Shown one piece after another: positions 1-15,000 of a stretch of 64,000 bases of DNA; the first letter of the stretch is position 1, and every line of letters begins with the position of its first letter. The DNA is taken from the NCBI GenBank assembly GCA_030386875.1, contig CM059567.1, forward strand, positions 53,862,020-53,926,019. The letters are read 5' to 3'. A program made the translations under genes and the position numbers. Source of the stretch: Morinoia aosen (Eukaryota > Arthropoda > Malacostraca > Amphipoda > Talitridae). The notes under the pieces were generated by a model. That model had not been told where the DNA came from and made no database searches. It was given only the letters and a program-made list of their open reading frames with translations.

Positions 1-57
1 GTCTTCCTCACCATTTTCTGCGCCTTCTGCATCATATTTCCTGGAGTCAGAAAAGAG
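1..57 (+). CDS. DUOXA: DUOXA exon (first visible, cut by window start)
   Basis: The sequence reads VFLTIFCAFCIIFPGVRKE, the end of the first transmembrane helix and the PG-R-K turn typical of DUOXA. It ends in phase 0 at GAG|GTACGT. The exon start is outside the window. Confidence 0.88.
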
Positions 58-3000
58 GTACGTTCACGATCAAAGGCAGTGGTTTTTGATCATTGGTTTT
101 GTAAGTTTGGAGCGTTTGAAACGTTCTTTGCCATTTTTCTTCAAGTTGTCGGTGACTCCGAAAATAATATTGCTGAAGTACGTATGAGTTAAAACAGACA
201 TCTCAAAAACATGCGAGTTTTTTCAAAGTAAGTTGTGTGATGCAAAAGAGCCTTATGCACAGCGTCAAGTTAACGCGTAGATAAGAGGCCACGATTGGCT
301 TTGTACAATACCAAAAGACATCACAAAAACGAATAAGTACTCTTGAAAGCAAATCGTATGATGTAAAAGAGTGATACATAGCGTTAAGTTAATGCAATGG
401 TAAGAGGCCACGTTTGGCTTTGTGCAATTCCATTGGGGGTGCCAACTTTGTTGAGGAGGCGACGGGCGAGCGAGGCGTCACACAGCCTGAGTACACAATG
501 AAGCCTGACGACCTCAGATGCTCCCGTGACTCTTGACGACGCCGACGACGACGACGACGACCCTAACCTTGTTGAGATGCGGCGTCATCGCATATGGGTC
601 ACCTGGGAACATTTCATGACTTCCCTGTGTCGTCTCTGTGTGTAAAGCAAGTGCAAATTTAAGCGACAAAAGAAGCTTTTGGGAGATAATCACGCTGATT
701 TTGGTGTCGAGCGAACTTTCAATTTTGACGCTGTCGCATAAGAAATAGATGATTATGATCGTTAGCGTGAATTTTTAGACGATTCTGGGTTTTACAAGCT
801 TTTGTAGTTATGCATTCCTGTGGTTGGTTACTTCGCTGTCCATTTGAAGGTAAAGGTCAAGGTGTGCGTTAGGGCAAAGTTGCTCTCGGGAGCCTAGTTC
901 CTTGTTGACTTACGAGTAGTTCTGGGTCGTGTGACCGCGAATTATCAAATGACTTTGTGCACACTGCGTTTGACAATTTGCTCTCGTAAATAAAGCTATA
1001 GACGGACGACAATGTTTGTACTTATTCAGAATGAGTTTGTAGGAGACAAATAGATCAGCTTGATTCGTTTGAATAAATGGTTCATTTTGTTCGACGAATG
1101 ACATGGGTTCCTTATTCTTTGCATTCCGAGTTAATACAACTATTCATAAGCAAATATGTTCAACATTGAGAAATTAATTAACTCTTTCTGATTCACGCCT
1201 TCATGTTGTCAGATTGTTCAGAAGAAATCGCAATATTTCAGTTATACGAGTTTATTCAAGGGAGAATTACCGGATGGATTTTTTATGATCCGAAAAGTTT
1301 GTTTTTTATCATGATTTTCTTAGCTACGTTGGTTTTTCTTTTTATCCTAGAATTACCGAGGTCCTGCAGTCAATACTCGAATAAAACTAAGAACATTTGT
1401 TTTGTGATCTTTTTACGTTGATTCTGGTTAATTTAATTGTTATAAATATTGAAAAGAACCATAAAGAAATGATTCAAACACTTCTCAGTGAAAAGTTTGA
1501 AGTTGTTAATATAAACATAAATTTGAGTGATATTGATTGCTGTTTTTCCCCTTCGGGGTTAGCAATAAACTAACTTTAATTATCTTGAATCATCAGGGGT
1601 TTTGAGAAAAGAGTCAAATTATCTATGAAGTCGACATCTTAGCGAACATCGCATCTCTTGCTATTCAGTGAAGATGGAACGAACGTAGCCAAGATGTAAT
1701 ATATCTCTCCCATTATATCATACGTCTTCCTCCAAAATCCATCTATAAGTTCAGTAATAATAATAGATAATACAGTATTTTGGACTCAAATATCAGGTAT
1801 AATTACAGATAAATTACAGTATTTCTACCCCGATAAAAACATTCAATAATAATGATAAAACAGTACTTCTGTTCTTATTCATTTATAATTACTGAGAAAA
1901 AATCATTGTTTCTGACCCTGAACTTTGAGTATTAAGGATACAAAAGTACAGCACCTTAGCCCGGAATGTTCGGTACTGGTGATGCAAAATACGGTACTTC
2001 TGCTTCCTAAACAGCCAAAAATATCGAATCAAACTACGGAATGTTTATTCCTAATGTAGAGCACTATTGATACAAAACAGTATTTCTACTCACTAAATAT
2101 CCGGGACATAGTGGTTCAAAACAAAGAACATTTCCCACAAACGTACACTACTAGTGGAACAAAACACAAAGCTTCTAGTCTTAGTGTGTACCGGACGTGG
2201 CCCCCTCAGGGGGATACAATTATTGTATCTATGGGAACTAGCGCTCCCAGGGGGACAATGTGAGGGCCCGAGCTGAAGGTTAGGTAGGCTTTCTTTTGTT
2301 GAAATAGAATAGGTTTTGTTGTGTTACGGACCATCTTTTTTTCGGTTCCCTGCTGTCCTGTTTTTCACCGCCTACCACTTTCTTCTTCAACTTTTTCTTG
2401 TTTCGTGAACTTCTTTCTTAGCTTTCTGTTTCTGTGCCCTTTCTGCATAGATTCCACGTTCCCTTAACTCCATACTAAATGGTGCCTTCTTCCTTCCTCT
2501 CTTTACATCTCATTGTTGAGGATAGGGAGGCTTAAACTAACTAATAAACTAAAACCGGACGTGGCGCAAATAAATGTCGAGTGTGATTGTTGGAATATTT
2601 CAGTCGCCTAGAATTAATTCAAGAGAGAAAATTTCCCGCTCACTTATGTTTGAGGGGAGAATACCAAACTCAGCAGCACAGCACGCCCTTCATGGTAGTT
2701 AAAATTTTCCGCTTCATGAAATTCTTAAAATTTTCCGTGGACCACGAAGTGCGCAATACTTTACTTATGGTGCAAATGGGCATCGCATATTGTTGATGAG
2801 TCGTTCATAGATTATTCAATTGAAAAATTTGACGTATAAAATGCAAGACGATGCCCCTCAGGGGGATACAACTACTGTATCTATGGGAATTAGCGGTTGT
2901 TTGAGATCCCGAGCTAAAGGTTAGGTAGGCCTTCTTTTTGTTGAAGTATAATAATTTTTTCTTTTGTTTCGGACCATCTTTTTTAAGTTCACTGCTCTCC

Positions 3001-6000
3001 TGTTTTTCAGCACCTACTACTTTCTTCTTCAACTTTTATTATACTTCATGAACTTCTTTCTTGGCTTACTGTTTTTATGCACCTTGTGCGTAGAGCGGCT
3101 CATGTCGGCTCTAATCAACGTCGGCGGTCAACGTAAGAGATTGATTATAATCTGCTACGCTGATCGTAAGACGAGCAGAAGTGGAAGTGTTGAAAACAAA
3201 CGCTGGTCCATGGGTCGTTGTTGCTGTTGTGACTCGTCGCTAGCCCTCGTCGTGCCTGGCGACCATTAACTACGGGTTACTTATGAGACAAGATCAAACC
3301 AGCTCATTCTTACTGCAGATAAATTACTACTTATCTGCTACTTATCTTGCTACTTATCTATTGCTACAATCTGCCACAAAGACGCAATACATTTTTTCGA
3401 GAAAAAGCACAAATCCCTTCGAGTCGTTTTCTAAGACAGCTAAAAATGAAAACAAAAAAAAATAAAAATTCCAATAAAAAGGCTTGGTTCTAATTTCATG
3501 GCTTGAAAATTTCTCTCAGTGGTAGAGAGAATGAAGTTGAGGCAGCGGAACAGGGGTCGGTTGAGAGGAGGTGCAGCGAAGCATTGCCGCCAATATCCGC
3601 GAAGCCTTGACTGATGAGAGCGTTCGCTGCTGCCGCTCGATCGTCTCTTGGTCGGGATGGGTGATCGTGGCAGGCGCTAGCCTCACTGAATGACTTTCTA
3701 ATTTTGTTAATTAGTTTGCATTTTGAGGCTTACTTTGCTTGGATGCCTCATTGTTTTTTATGTATTTTGAGTGCTTTCCTTAAATCCCGTACTTCATTTA
3801 CATTTGTTAATCCGTTTTCGTTTCGTGGCTAATTTCATATTTTATTTTTTATTTACATGGACTTGTCATTGTTTTTTATGTATTTTGTAAGTTATTGTTA
3901 AGATGCCATCGTTCATTTACATTTTTTAATCCTTAAGTGGCTAGTAACTTATTTAGCGTGGACTTCACGTTGTTTTCTTCGTACTTCGTGAGTATTTTCT
4001 TATGGTCTCTACGTTCATTTACTTTTGTTAATCTATTTTCACATTCCTGCTTATTTTGTGGGCTTTAACCCTTTAACGTCCGAATTTTTGTACTCATATT
4101 ATCGTTAACACAACCACCGTCACTAAACTGGCGCTGGCATCTGGCAGTCACCGATATCAGGATGGGATAAGAACTGCCACTCGGCAGAGAACTTCAAAGA
4201 ACACATTAGGGAACTAATTGAATAAGAAATAAAATATATTGAAGGGGAATTTTGAAAGAGGACACTGGTGTCCTCTGGGGCGTTAAAGGGTTAAATTGTG
4301 TTTTTTATGATATTTTGTCTGAGTGCTTCCCAAAAATCCCAGCGCTCATTGGTCGATTGATCATGAGGGTTTTGAATGTCTATATAATTTTATTATTTTA
4401 TCATATACTGACATAGCGATAGCTTATATGTTTTTACCGAGTGCCAATTCTCATCACTTTACCCTGTAAAAATGGCTCTCCTAAAGTAAGTTTTATTTCA
4501 TTTCTTTGCAGAGAATATCAACTTTTGCCACAGTGTCACTGAGCCTCGCTACCGGACTTATTATTACCAGTGAGTACCTTTAATTAATCACTGCTATTGC
4601 CAGTGAGTACCTCTTATTACTGCTATTGCTAATGAGTACCTCTTATTACTGCTATTGCTAATGAGTACCTGTTTACTACTGCTATTGATAGTGAGTGTCC
4701 TAATTATATCTTTTTATTTTATTACGTGAAATCTATCAAGATTATTTAAATATTACCATATTTGTACCAACGCTCATACCTCCCTGCCTGCCTGCTTATC
4801 TTTTATTTGAAATCCGTTGCGATTTATTGTCAGTATTACCAGTGTGCATAAGAATCAACGCTCCCAAGGGAAAGACGTAAGGTCCCTAGCTGAAGGTAGG
4901 GCAGGCTTCTTCTGTTAAAATAGGAAAGTTCTTTCTTTTCTTTTGCTGCGGACCATATTTTCTGTTCACTATTGCCCTTTTTTGTACATATGTTACTTTT
5001 TCTCAATTACCGTTTTGTGTCATTAACTTTTTCGATGTCGCTTTTCTATTCGTTAGCTGTGGGACAAAATCTTGCGTACAAATGCCCCATTCTTTTAATT
5101 CCATACTAAATGAATGGTACCATCTACCTTCCTCTCTTGAGAATGCCATCGTTGTAGTCAGGGAGGCTTAAACCAACTTGTAAAAAGAATTTCACGTGCA
5201 TTAATTCTGCGTTTTTATTCGCGTGCCAATTTCTCGAAGTGAGTAACTCGTAGCTTGCTATTCATGTGACTCCTCTGTAATTGTTGCTTACTCTCGGCTT
5301 GAGCGCAGACTTCTATGCTAGTTTTACCCTTGGTAGCACTGAAATTATGTGGAACACATTAAGAAAAAACGTAAGTTTTTTTAATATGCGGGTAACTTAA
5401 GGCAAAATCTCGCAATCGTGCTTCTATTCGTTGAGACAGATTTATTATTTTCAAATGTTGGCAATTGTCATGCAAATGAAAGCCCACAATGTGCGCTTGT
5501 GAAAGTTATATTTGAATTACGAGTGCATTCGTACGGCACGCATCTTGTTTTCAATTATATTTTATTGGCAAGTTATTTCTTTTGATCAGTGTCAAATGTA
5601 GGTGACCTTACTGTATTGCGCCCAAGGTAATTCTCACGAGCTCTGTCCAGTGCCTGTGTTCACGCGAATGGAATACAATGCGCATTCCAAGCAGCGTATG
5701 TTGTGATTTTTACATTTTTTGTCACCACCCTCGTGTCACGGCGATTGCTTTCTAAATATGAAGAACTTGCACACGTTTCAGATTTTGTAACCCTGCATGA
5801 CTGATGTTATTCGAAGATATGGTTAAGCAAATTCATGTTTGTTTCTTGATTTCTTTGTGTTAGGAATTGAAAACAGCCTAAAATACAAGGGGCTCTTGAG
5901 TTGACAATTTTTTTGTTTTTTTGAACACTGGTGAAAATATTTGCTACCGTGTTTTGGCTACTGTTGATAAGGTTCCGGACGAACATTTTGGCCAATTTTA

Positions 6001-9000
6001 AGAGAGGAATCAACAGTTCTTCAAGCTCAGAATGACAGAACAGGTGAAAAGTGGCCGCGCTGCTGACAACTGCTCGCTGAATTTAATTAGTTTCACTATG
6101 AACTGTAACTTAATGGCTTTGTTTAGGAGTGAGCGTTGCGATATCAAGCTGTTTACTCAACCTCGAGTCGAGTCCAGCGTACTATGTCTGAACCAGACCC
6201 ATTGTGAGGCAGGGTGCTCTGGCCGTGGTGTAACTTGGTTCATGTCGCCTCTGAAAAACGCTCGTTTGACTTGAATTTTATCTCATATTTTGGGTCATCG
6301 ACGAAATTTAGTGAATTAATGTATTTCCAAAGACAGCGAAGTCAGCAATTGTTCTTCTTTATCTGATAGAAATTCCAGGGGGAAGATGTGAGGTCATGTC
6401 ATAAATTTCATTGCATTTGTTTGAGATATTTGTTTCTATGCACCTTCTGCATAGATTACTCATTCCCTCAACTCCATAATAATTGGTGCCTTGCTTCTTT
6501 TTCTCTTTGGATCATCTTTGTCGGGATCGCGGATGTTTAAATATGTAATTCAATCATCAGACAAAAGTTCAGCTCTCCTGTCGATAGTGTCGTTATTTTA
6601 TCATAATTCGTGTAAACATGTTTCTAAGGGCGTATGTGTTTCGTCTTTTTATTTTTGGCGAAGTAGAAGCAGAAGTTTCCGTTCTGCATGACAGATGTTA
6701 CCTTGTCGTTAAGACTTCTTCCTCCTTTAGTGCCAACCATATTTCTTTTCTACATCCAGTCCAGTAGGTCTTCCAAATATGCGTGAACTATCCTTCATTA
6801 TTTGGTGCTTAAATGATTCTTCAGGGGCGTGATGAAGCGTGTAAATTTAAGGCGTATCATGCAACATGCTGCTGTAACTGCAGTACCCATGCTGGAGTTT
6901 CATGGTCCTGTTTATTCGACACGGCCGCCCAGGTCTCTGCCTGGCTTCATTAACACGTTTCCTGCGATGGGTTAAACTGGAGTTCAATATTCATCTCAAA
7001 TTTGAAATTAAACATAGCAGGCAATTTTGAAAATGGCAATCAGTTAGTGGATCGTGCTTTTTTTAGATTGCATTAGGTATTTATAAAAATTGAGTTAGTG
7101 ACTGGAGGTCGGTCATTATTAAAATCCCTTCAGTGACCACAGTTGGGTAGGAAATGTGTTAACATTTGGCTATCTGCCTCGAGTGTCCTTCTGTCTGCAT
7201 TGATGGACGACACTTCAGGAGAAACTTTCAAGGAAGGGCAGCAACAACTATTTATGCAGACACTGCAGCTGCTATATTCTCCGTGAGGTGAAAACAGCTA
7301 TGGCATATGGTGCTGCTATCCAGCGCTACTGCAGCATGAATACTGTCAGATGTGTGTTGTATCTAGTTATACGCATGACCTTACAAAACATGTTCGTTAG
7401 AGCAATTACTACTTATTAATATTACACTACATTTAGAATACGTTTTCTCAAGGAGAGTGTCCGTAGGGGGAAAATGAATTCGTTCGCTGTTCGTTCATTT
7501 GTAGCCTGATCTGTACTGATTTAACCCTATCAGACCAAAGGCTCTGAACCCAACTGTTTAACTCAAATCATAGTTTGTTCAAACACATGAGGGGGAGACA
7601 TTTGCAATGGCTAACCATGAGGCTTGGCCTCGAACGGTTAAGCATTAAGGATTGTCGACTAATTCTTTGCCTTTTGACTAACTAACTATTCAGTTTTTAA
7701 AACATTCGTCAAATTATTACTTGCCTCGTCTGCCCCCTTAGTATAATACAGTAATGTATTTATAGGAATTAGCGCTCCTAGGGGTAGATATGAAGTCCAG
7801 AGCTGAAGTTCAGGTAGATCTTCCTCATGTTGAAATAGAGAAGTTATTTTGTTTTCTACGGATCATCTTTTTTGATTTATTTCTTTTCTTCTTCTACACT
7901 ATATTACTCTTTTATTAAACTTTCATCTTGTTTCATTAACTTTCAATCTTGCTGCTTCTTTGCGCTGGGTACGGGGACATATCTCGTCCATGAATTCCCC
8001 TTTCACTTAGTTCCAGATCAAATTTTTTTTTATCCTTCCACGCTTGGGAACACTATTGTAGTGTTTAGGGAGGCTTCAATTAATTTATAATATAATCGCC
8101 TAATTTTTTCTGTACTATCATTAATTGTTTGCGACAGCTGCGCAGATATTTTTGCTAGGGGTTGAGGTGGTGCTGGTAGTGCTGCTGGTAGTGGTGCTGG
8201 TAGTGGTGCTGACAGTAATGCTGGCAGTGATGCTGGCAGTGCTGCTGGCAGTGCTGCTGGCAGTGCTGCTGGCAGTGCTGCTGGCAGTGATGCTGGCAGT
8301 GATGCTGGCAGTGATGCTGGCAGTGATGCTGGCAGTGCTGCTGGTGGTGTTGTCAGTGCTGGCAGTGCTGCTGGTGGTGCTAGCAGTGTGGAAGCGCTAC
8401 TGCTGTAGAGACCACCACCCAGAGATCACCACCCAGAAGCCAGCGTGAGGACCTTGGTCGTTACTGGAAAAATACAGCACGTCTCAGGCGCCGCCGCCGC
8501 CGCAGTTGCGGTCTCTCCGGCATTCTTTTCCCAGACTGCAGACTGCGAGAGACAAAAACAGAGGCAGACAGACGGAGAGGGAGAGAAAGGCATGTAGATG
8601 TGGAGCGGGGGTGGGGGTTGGCAGTAGATGCAGGGTCAGTCTTTGGTACCGAACTCATGGAATGTATTGTAAACAATCCACCACGACGTAGCGGTAGGGC
8701 CAGCGATCAAAGTTCTTCTCTTGAATTAGTTTGCTCTACATGCTATTTTTCCGGCTCATGTCAACTTTGAGCCTTTTTCGAAAAACGTGTGGGGATTTTG
8801 TCCAAAAGATAGGTAGGGTTACCACGACGACTGGGGTACTTTCGCTGCCTACTATACCGCTACGACGACGTAAATTATTTGAAAACTTGAGTTGCAGCAA
8901 TGATTATAGTTTTATAGAGCAAGAAGAGTTCCCAGTCAATAATTTTGGAAAAAATCGTTCTGAGAATTACCGCTTCAGCGTTTTTTGTTGTCATGGCATG

Positions 9001-12000
9001 CAAAACTCAAATAATTGATTGTTTTATTTGTATGCTTAATTCACGCTGAATTATAACCTTGCGTGGGGAATTATGTCATTGACTTGTGGGGGAATTGTTC
9101 GGTGACCACCGCGTGGCTATTTTTTGTGAAAATGAAATATGAGCTTTATTTTCATTTGATTCATTCGATTTTGCACGAATTAAGTTATATGGCATTAAAC
9201 ACTCTGTTTTCAATTATCAAATAAACACTGTATCACGTTTTGACCAATGAACAAGGATTACCAAGTATTCGAACAACCAAAAATTAAAACAAACATTTGG
9301 CTAAGGAATAAGGGCGACCAGCATTTGGCAACCAGGCAACCATAACTTATTATGCGCAATCGAACACTCACGAACAGTATTTGGTATGCTGCTTGCGCTT
9401 GTCTACTATAGTAGACAAGCGCAAGCAGCATTTTGATATCAAACAACCACAGCCAGTATTTGGTTGCAAACATGTGCAACTAGAATTTGGACATCAAACA
9501 ATCACAATCAGTTTCTGGTGGTAAACATGTGCAACTAGCATTCCCATATCAAACAACCACAACGAGTATTTGGTAGCAAACGAGCGCGACCAGTGCTTGG
9601 CCTGCGAACAATTACGGCTCAAACAGAAGAATCCAGATGGTGTGAGGTGCGCAGTGACGCAGTCTTTTTGTGAGGGGAAATAGAAAGTCTAGAAAGTAAT
9701 TTATGCTGATTGAAAAAATAGTCGCAGAAGCCGATGCACATTTCATGTTACCAATGAAAATTATGCGGGAGCGCCCATTGGCTGAATTGAGCTTCGCTAT
9801 TCGAATATGTCTTTCGAATGAAGAGTATATCTGTCTCCGAAAATATTTCGAAGCATGATGATTAATAAAAAAATGTGATAAAAACTAACTGAATAGTTAA
9901 TGTTCTGCAATACTTTTCTCGTTAAAATACCTGCACGTGATTCTGCTTCCGTCAGTTCAATTTAATTTTTGAAGTCTGACTTGCTCGGCTCGCATCTCCT
10001 GCGAAGCCATTCATCGAAGCGGCGATGTGGATGCGCTGTTCAAGTAGCTGTTCTTATGTCGGTCTTTTTGGCCATCTTGTGGCTCCAATTTTCTCGTACA
10101 TGTCCTTACTCTCATTAAAGTGTTGTAGGGTTGTTCTTTCTAAGAGCTGTAATGATAGGTATAATTCTTCTATTCAAATAAACTTTTTCAAAATCATTGG
10201 TTTACTGTAAGAATTTTATGAATGCTTAAAGCTCTAAACGTAAGTCAGGTAATAATAGATATAATTATTTTCTTCAAAATTCAAGATACTGGTTCGAATT
10301 TTTCGGTTTAGATTGAGAACTTTATGAATTCTTAGAGATCTAAACGAAAATATTTGAGTTACAGTTACCGCATTCCATTGTGCCCAGCCACGACCAAATT
10401 TTTGCTTTTTGTGCTCAAAAATTTATTCTTACCACTATAGTTTGCTTAGTGCTGCACAAATATTTGATATTGCATTGTGTATTTATTTTAGCAAAAAATA
10501 TATATAATTAGGTATTCGAGACGAATATTAAAATTATAAATGTGCGTTTTGAATTTAGGAGGCCTACAGAGACTCGGCCGTTTACCAAGTCCTGAAAATG
10601 GCCCGTGCAGATGACAGGCTTTGCCGTTTTGCGAGAGTGAACGCCAAAAATATTCACTAGCGATTGAATCTGATCAATTTTTAGAATAGTTTTGTACGCT
10701 AGTTGCTTTATTAGGCTCAAGGTGCGCCGGCTGGTTCAGGTTGCAACTTTACACCGTTCAGTTCATAGGTTGCATCTTTCGGAATAAGATGCATTGCTTG
10801 ACGCAGGTACCACCGCTCTTTCTGGGTTTATTATGTACAAGTTGCACTATCCTTTATAGATTGCGCCGTCCCCTCAGGGGGATACAATTATTGTATCTTT
10901 GGGAATTAGCGCTCCCAGGGGGTCAATGTGAGGGCCCGAGCTAAAGGTTAGGTAGGCTTTCTTTTTGTTGATATAACATAGGTTTTTGTTTTGTTACGGA
11001 CCATCTTTTTTTCGGTTCTCTGCTGTCCTGTTTTTCATCACCTACTACTTTCTTCTTCAACTTTGATCTTGTTTCATGAACTTCTTTCTCATCTTACTGT
11101 TTCTATGCCCTTTCTGCATAGATTCCACGTTCCCTTAACTCCATACTAAATGGTGCCTTCTTCCTTCCTCTCTTTGGATCTCATTTGTTGAGGATAGGGA
11201 GGCTTAAACTAACTAATAATCTAATCTAATCTATAGATTGCGCCGTACGGTACAAGAAGCGCCATAGGACAGAGGTTGCTGAAGTTTGACACGGCAGGTT
11301 CACTAGATGAGGGCGTCAGAATGAACCGCAGCAGCACGTTTGGTGCCGGCTTTGTCTCGTCACGTCCATATTTGGTATCAGAATGTCACTCGCAGTTATG
11401 GTTGCTCCTGGCGCACAGCGACACCGATACTCCGTCTGTTCACATCCAGGTTAATTAGCCTTTGTAGTTGTCGCTGAACTTTGCTCTGTTTTTTTTTATG
11501 CTGTTTTCTTTTTGAGTGAAGAAAGATATATTTTCTGCTGGAATGTTGAAAGTACTAAAGCAGTTTACACATTTGATGGATTTGAGTCGTTGGATATTAA
11601 ATCGGAATTCTAAACAAAAGGTTTTATTAGTTTTAGATTTAAAATACGTAAATGTTTTTTTAAAGACTGAGTTTTTACACATAAATGCCTAAACGATGAC
11701 AATTTTCGGGCGATTCATTTCGTTTTAAAGCCTCATACTTTTAGAAGCCATGCGGAGTTTTGCCCGAACTGTTCTTCTAAATAGTTCTTTTGTCAATGTT
11801 TTTGGCTTCATTTGAACCCGATTGGAAATCAGCGAACGAAATCAGGCACTAGCGTGGCACAAATTCCCGAGTCGCGGAAGGCAAAATTTTTGTCGAATTT
11901 TCTCGATGTCTAATGAGGCATTTGGCTCAAGCGAGCATAGTTACTAAAACAGAGAAACTTCAAACTTCAGATACGGTGTGCCGTCTGTTTCCTTTTGGCG

Positions 12001-15000
12001 TAAAAGTTACCAAATTTCTACTGCTGAAAGTTAGCTGAGATGAAATAATAGTCTTCAATATAAAGATCATTCGAATCCGAAGTACAAAAGATACAACGTT
12101 TTGACCACGTAATGGTTGTTTTTAGCGTCGCTGTTCGTTGCTTGCACTCTTTCAGTTTTTTACCTTAACTGTAGTTGATGTACTTATCAAACTTTTTGAG
12201 TATTTCTCTTATAAGTTAAGCACTTCTCCCCTTAGTTCTGCACTTTCCACCTAAGAGACTTTTCAGCTTGCGCTCTATCTTACTTGGCTCCCAGCTTGCC
12301 CCCTACCTTACTTGGCTCCCAGCTTGCCCCCTACCTTACTTGGCTCCCAGCTTGCCCCCTACCTTACTTGGCTCCCAACTTGCCCCCTACTTTTCTTCGA
12401 TCCTAGCTTGCCCCTACTTTTCTTCGATCCTAGCTTGCCCCTACCTTACTTGGCTCCCAGCGTGCCCCCTACCTTACTTGGCTCCCAGCTTGCCCCCTTC
12501 CTTGCTTGGCTCCCAGCTTGCCCCCTTCCTTGCTTGGCTCCCAGCTTGCGCCCTTCCTTGCTTGGCTCCCAGCTTGCCCTCTTCCTTGCTTGGCTCCCAG
12601 CTTGCCCTCTTCCTTGCTTGGCTCCCAGCTTGCCCTCTTCCTTGCTTGGCTCCCAGCTTTGCTTGCTACGTCAACACAACAGAAAGTAAAAGTGGCCGCA
12701 CTTCCGCACAAGTGCTGAGCGCAGCCGAGGAAACGCGTTGCCTTGCACGCACCGCTGCATGTGTCTTATTTTGCGAGCAGTTGGAATACGTCTTAACGTT
12801 ACTGTTTATTTCTATGAGCGAAGTGGAAAGTACCCGGTTCAGTCCTCTTGTTAAAGTGCACCGAAATATTTAAACATATTGACACATTCCTCGCGTATTG
12901 GTACATACGCGTACCAATAAATGAATTAGATTTGATCTCTTTCGCGACCTCTTTAAAAAACAATTCTTTTCATGCAAGGTGAAATGTTATCATAGAATTG
13001 TATTTTTCAAATTTATTAGGAAGGATAAAAATGTATTCCATCAGTGAAGTCGATTTTACAATTCTGCTCCCCTCAGGGGGAAACAAATATTGTATATGGG
13101 AATTGGCGTTCCCAGGGGGACTATGTGAGGGCCTGAGCTAAAGGTTAGGTAGGCTTCCTTTTGTTGTAATAAAATAGGTTTTTGTTTTGTTACGGACCAT
13201 CTCTTTTTCGGTCCACTGCTGTCCTGTTTTTCAGCACCTACTACTTTCTTCTTCAACTTTTTTCTTGTTTCATGAACTTCTTTCCTAGCTTACTGTTTCT
13301 GTGCACCTTGTGCACAGATTCCGCGTTCCCTCAACTCCATACTAAATGGTGCCTTCCTCTTTCCTCTCTTGGAACATCTTTGTCGTGGTTAAGGGAGGCT
13401 AGAACTTTCTTATATAATAATAATAATAATCCCTTAACTCCATACTAAATGGTGCCTTCATCCTTCCTCCCTTCGATGTAAACCGTAGCGATGGTCAGCA
13501 AAATGTTAGATAGGCATTCCCTTGTTGCAGCACAATAAATTTTTGTTTTGTTACGAACCATCTTTTGCTGTTTCAAGGTTGTCCTGTTTTTCAGCTTCTG
13601 CGACTTCCTCCTTCAACTGTAACCTTTTTTCATAAACTTGTTTCAGTTTTGCTGTTTCTATGGCCAAGATGTTGGAACCCACCTAGTGCACAGATTCCCG
13701 TTGCCTTAACTCAATACTAAATGGTACTTTTTCACCCTCTTTTTCGAATATCTATGTTGTGGTCAGGGAGGCTTAAGCTAACTCATCTAATGTAACAAAA
13801 TCCGTTCCCTTAACTTTAAATAAACTAACTGGTGCTTTCGTTCTTCCTTCATTAGGAAGGCTTTTGTTGTGGTAAGACAGGCTTGCACTAACATCTCTAA
13901 TGGGATCCATAACCATTGGGAGTTGAATGAGCAATTGTCGCAGCAGGATACTGTTGTGGTGCGGCTGTCAGCACTTATCTTTCCTGTTTCTCTTCCTGGA
14001 TCTGTCTTGTTTTGGGGAAGTCGGTGTACCGTGCAACCGACTTTTTACTTGAACCAGCGTTTTTTGTTGTTTCTTTTTTCCGAGTTACTGAGTGACTTTC
14101 ACCTTGAAACGGTAGTTAACCTTGGCGAAGAATTTAATGGTAAAAATCTGAAGGATTTATTAGTTAGCATAGTTTTAGCGAGTTGAAAGAGCATGGACAC
14201 TCATTGTTTCTTAAGATCATTTTGTATTTATACGCAAATGCACGCTGTAGCTTTAAGTACGTACATTGGTATAAAATAGGCGCGCCATTCATATGGATAC
14301 CGGAACAAACATTTAAATCTTCCATGAAATGGATATTAAGTATTCGTTTGTCGTCATGCACTGCAGCTTTTGTATTGATTCAGAATACGGGCGCGAGTGC
14401 AAGCACATGGTTCGCTCTGAGTGAGCCTCATAAGTGGGTTTGCCATTCGCAAACACTAGTACGCTTCGCTGCGCTTCTCGGTAATCTCATGAACAATCGC
14501 ACTGTGACTTCGTGCTAAGATTAATTGCTTGAAATGCTAGAAGCAAGAATGTCAGAACGACATTGAAAGCTGGCGCAGAGCACCAGCTTCCTCCATTGCT
14601 TGAGGTCACACTCCGTCTGCCTTAAAAAATATCTCGCAGACCACGCCTTCTCGACGAGAGCCAGAGTGCAGCCTCGACACACTCAGCTGCGTGTGTTGGG
14701 TAATTGTTTCCTCAGCTGGCCATTTCTGGACTTTGCCTGGGATCTACCGACGGGGATTGATTTAACACTTGGACTCTGTCAGGGATCTACCGGTGGGGAT
14801 TGATTCGACACCTGGACTCTGCCTGGGATCTACCGGCGGGGATTGATTCGACACTTGGACTCTGCCTGGGATCTACCGACGCGGATTGATTTAACACTTG
14901 GACTCTGCCAGGGATCTACCGGTGGGGATTGATTCGACACCTGGACTCTGCCTGGGATCTACCGGCGGGGATTGATTCGACACTTGGACTCTGCCAGGGA

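Larger units (their letters stand above)
58..4511 (+). other. DUOXA intron after exon 1-57
   Basis: The intron (GT...AG) holds a two-copy ~120-bp duplication (185-425), a GAC run (533-562), a hairpin (1536-1566), a degenerate AT-rich repeat (1735-2160), retroposon copies (2202-2553, 2854-3093) and a MITE (4065-4294). I see no other gene in it. Confidence 0.8.

Noticed and set aside
8125-8448. 107-codon hydrophobic frame resembling a membrane protein
   Set aside because: CTGGCAGTG repeat translation; there is no flanking coding signal.
12268-12873. 201-codon Pro/Leu-rich frame and its overlapping partners
   Set aside because: 28-bp minisatellite artefact; several frames are open over the same units.
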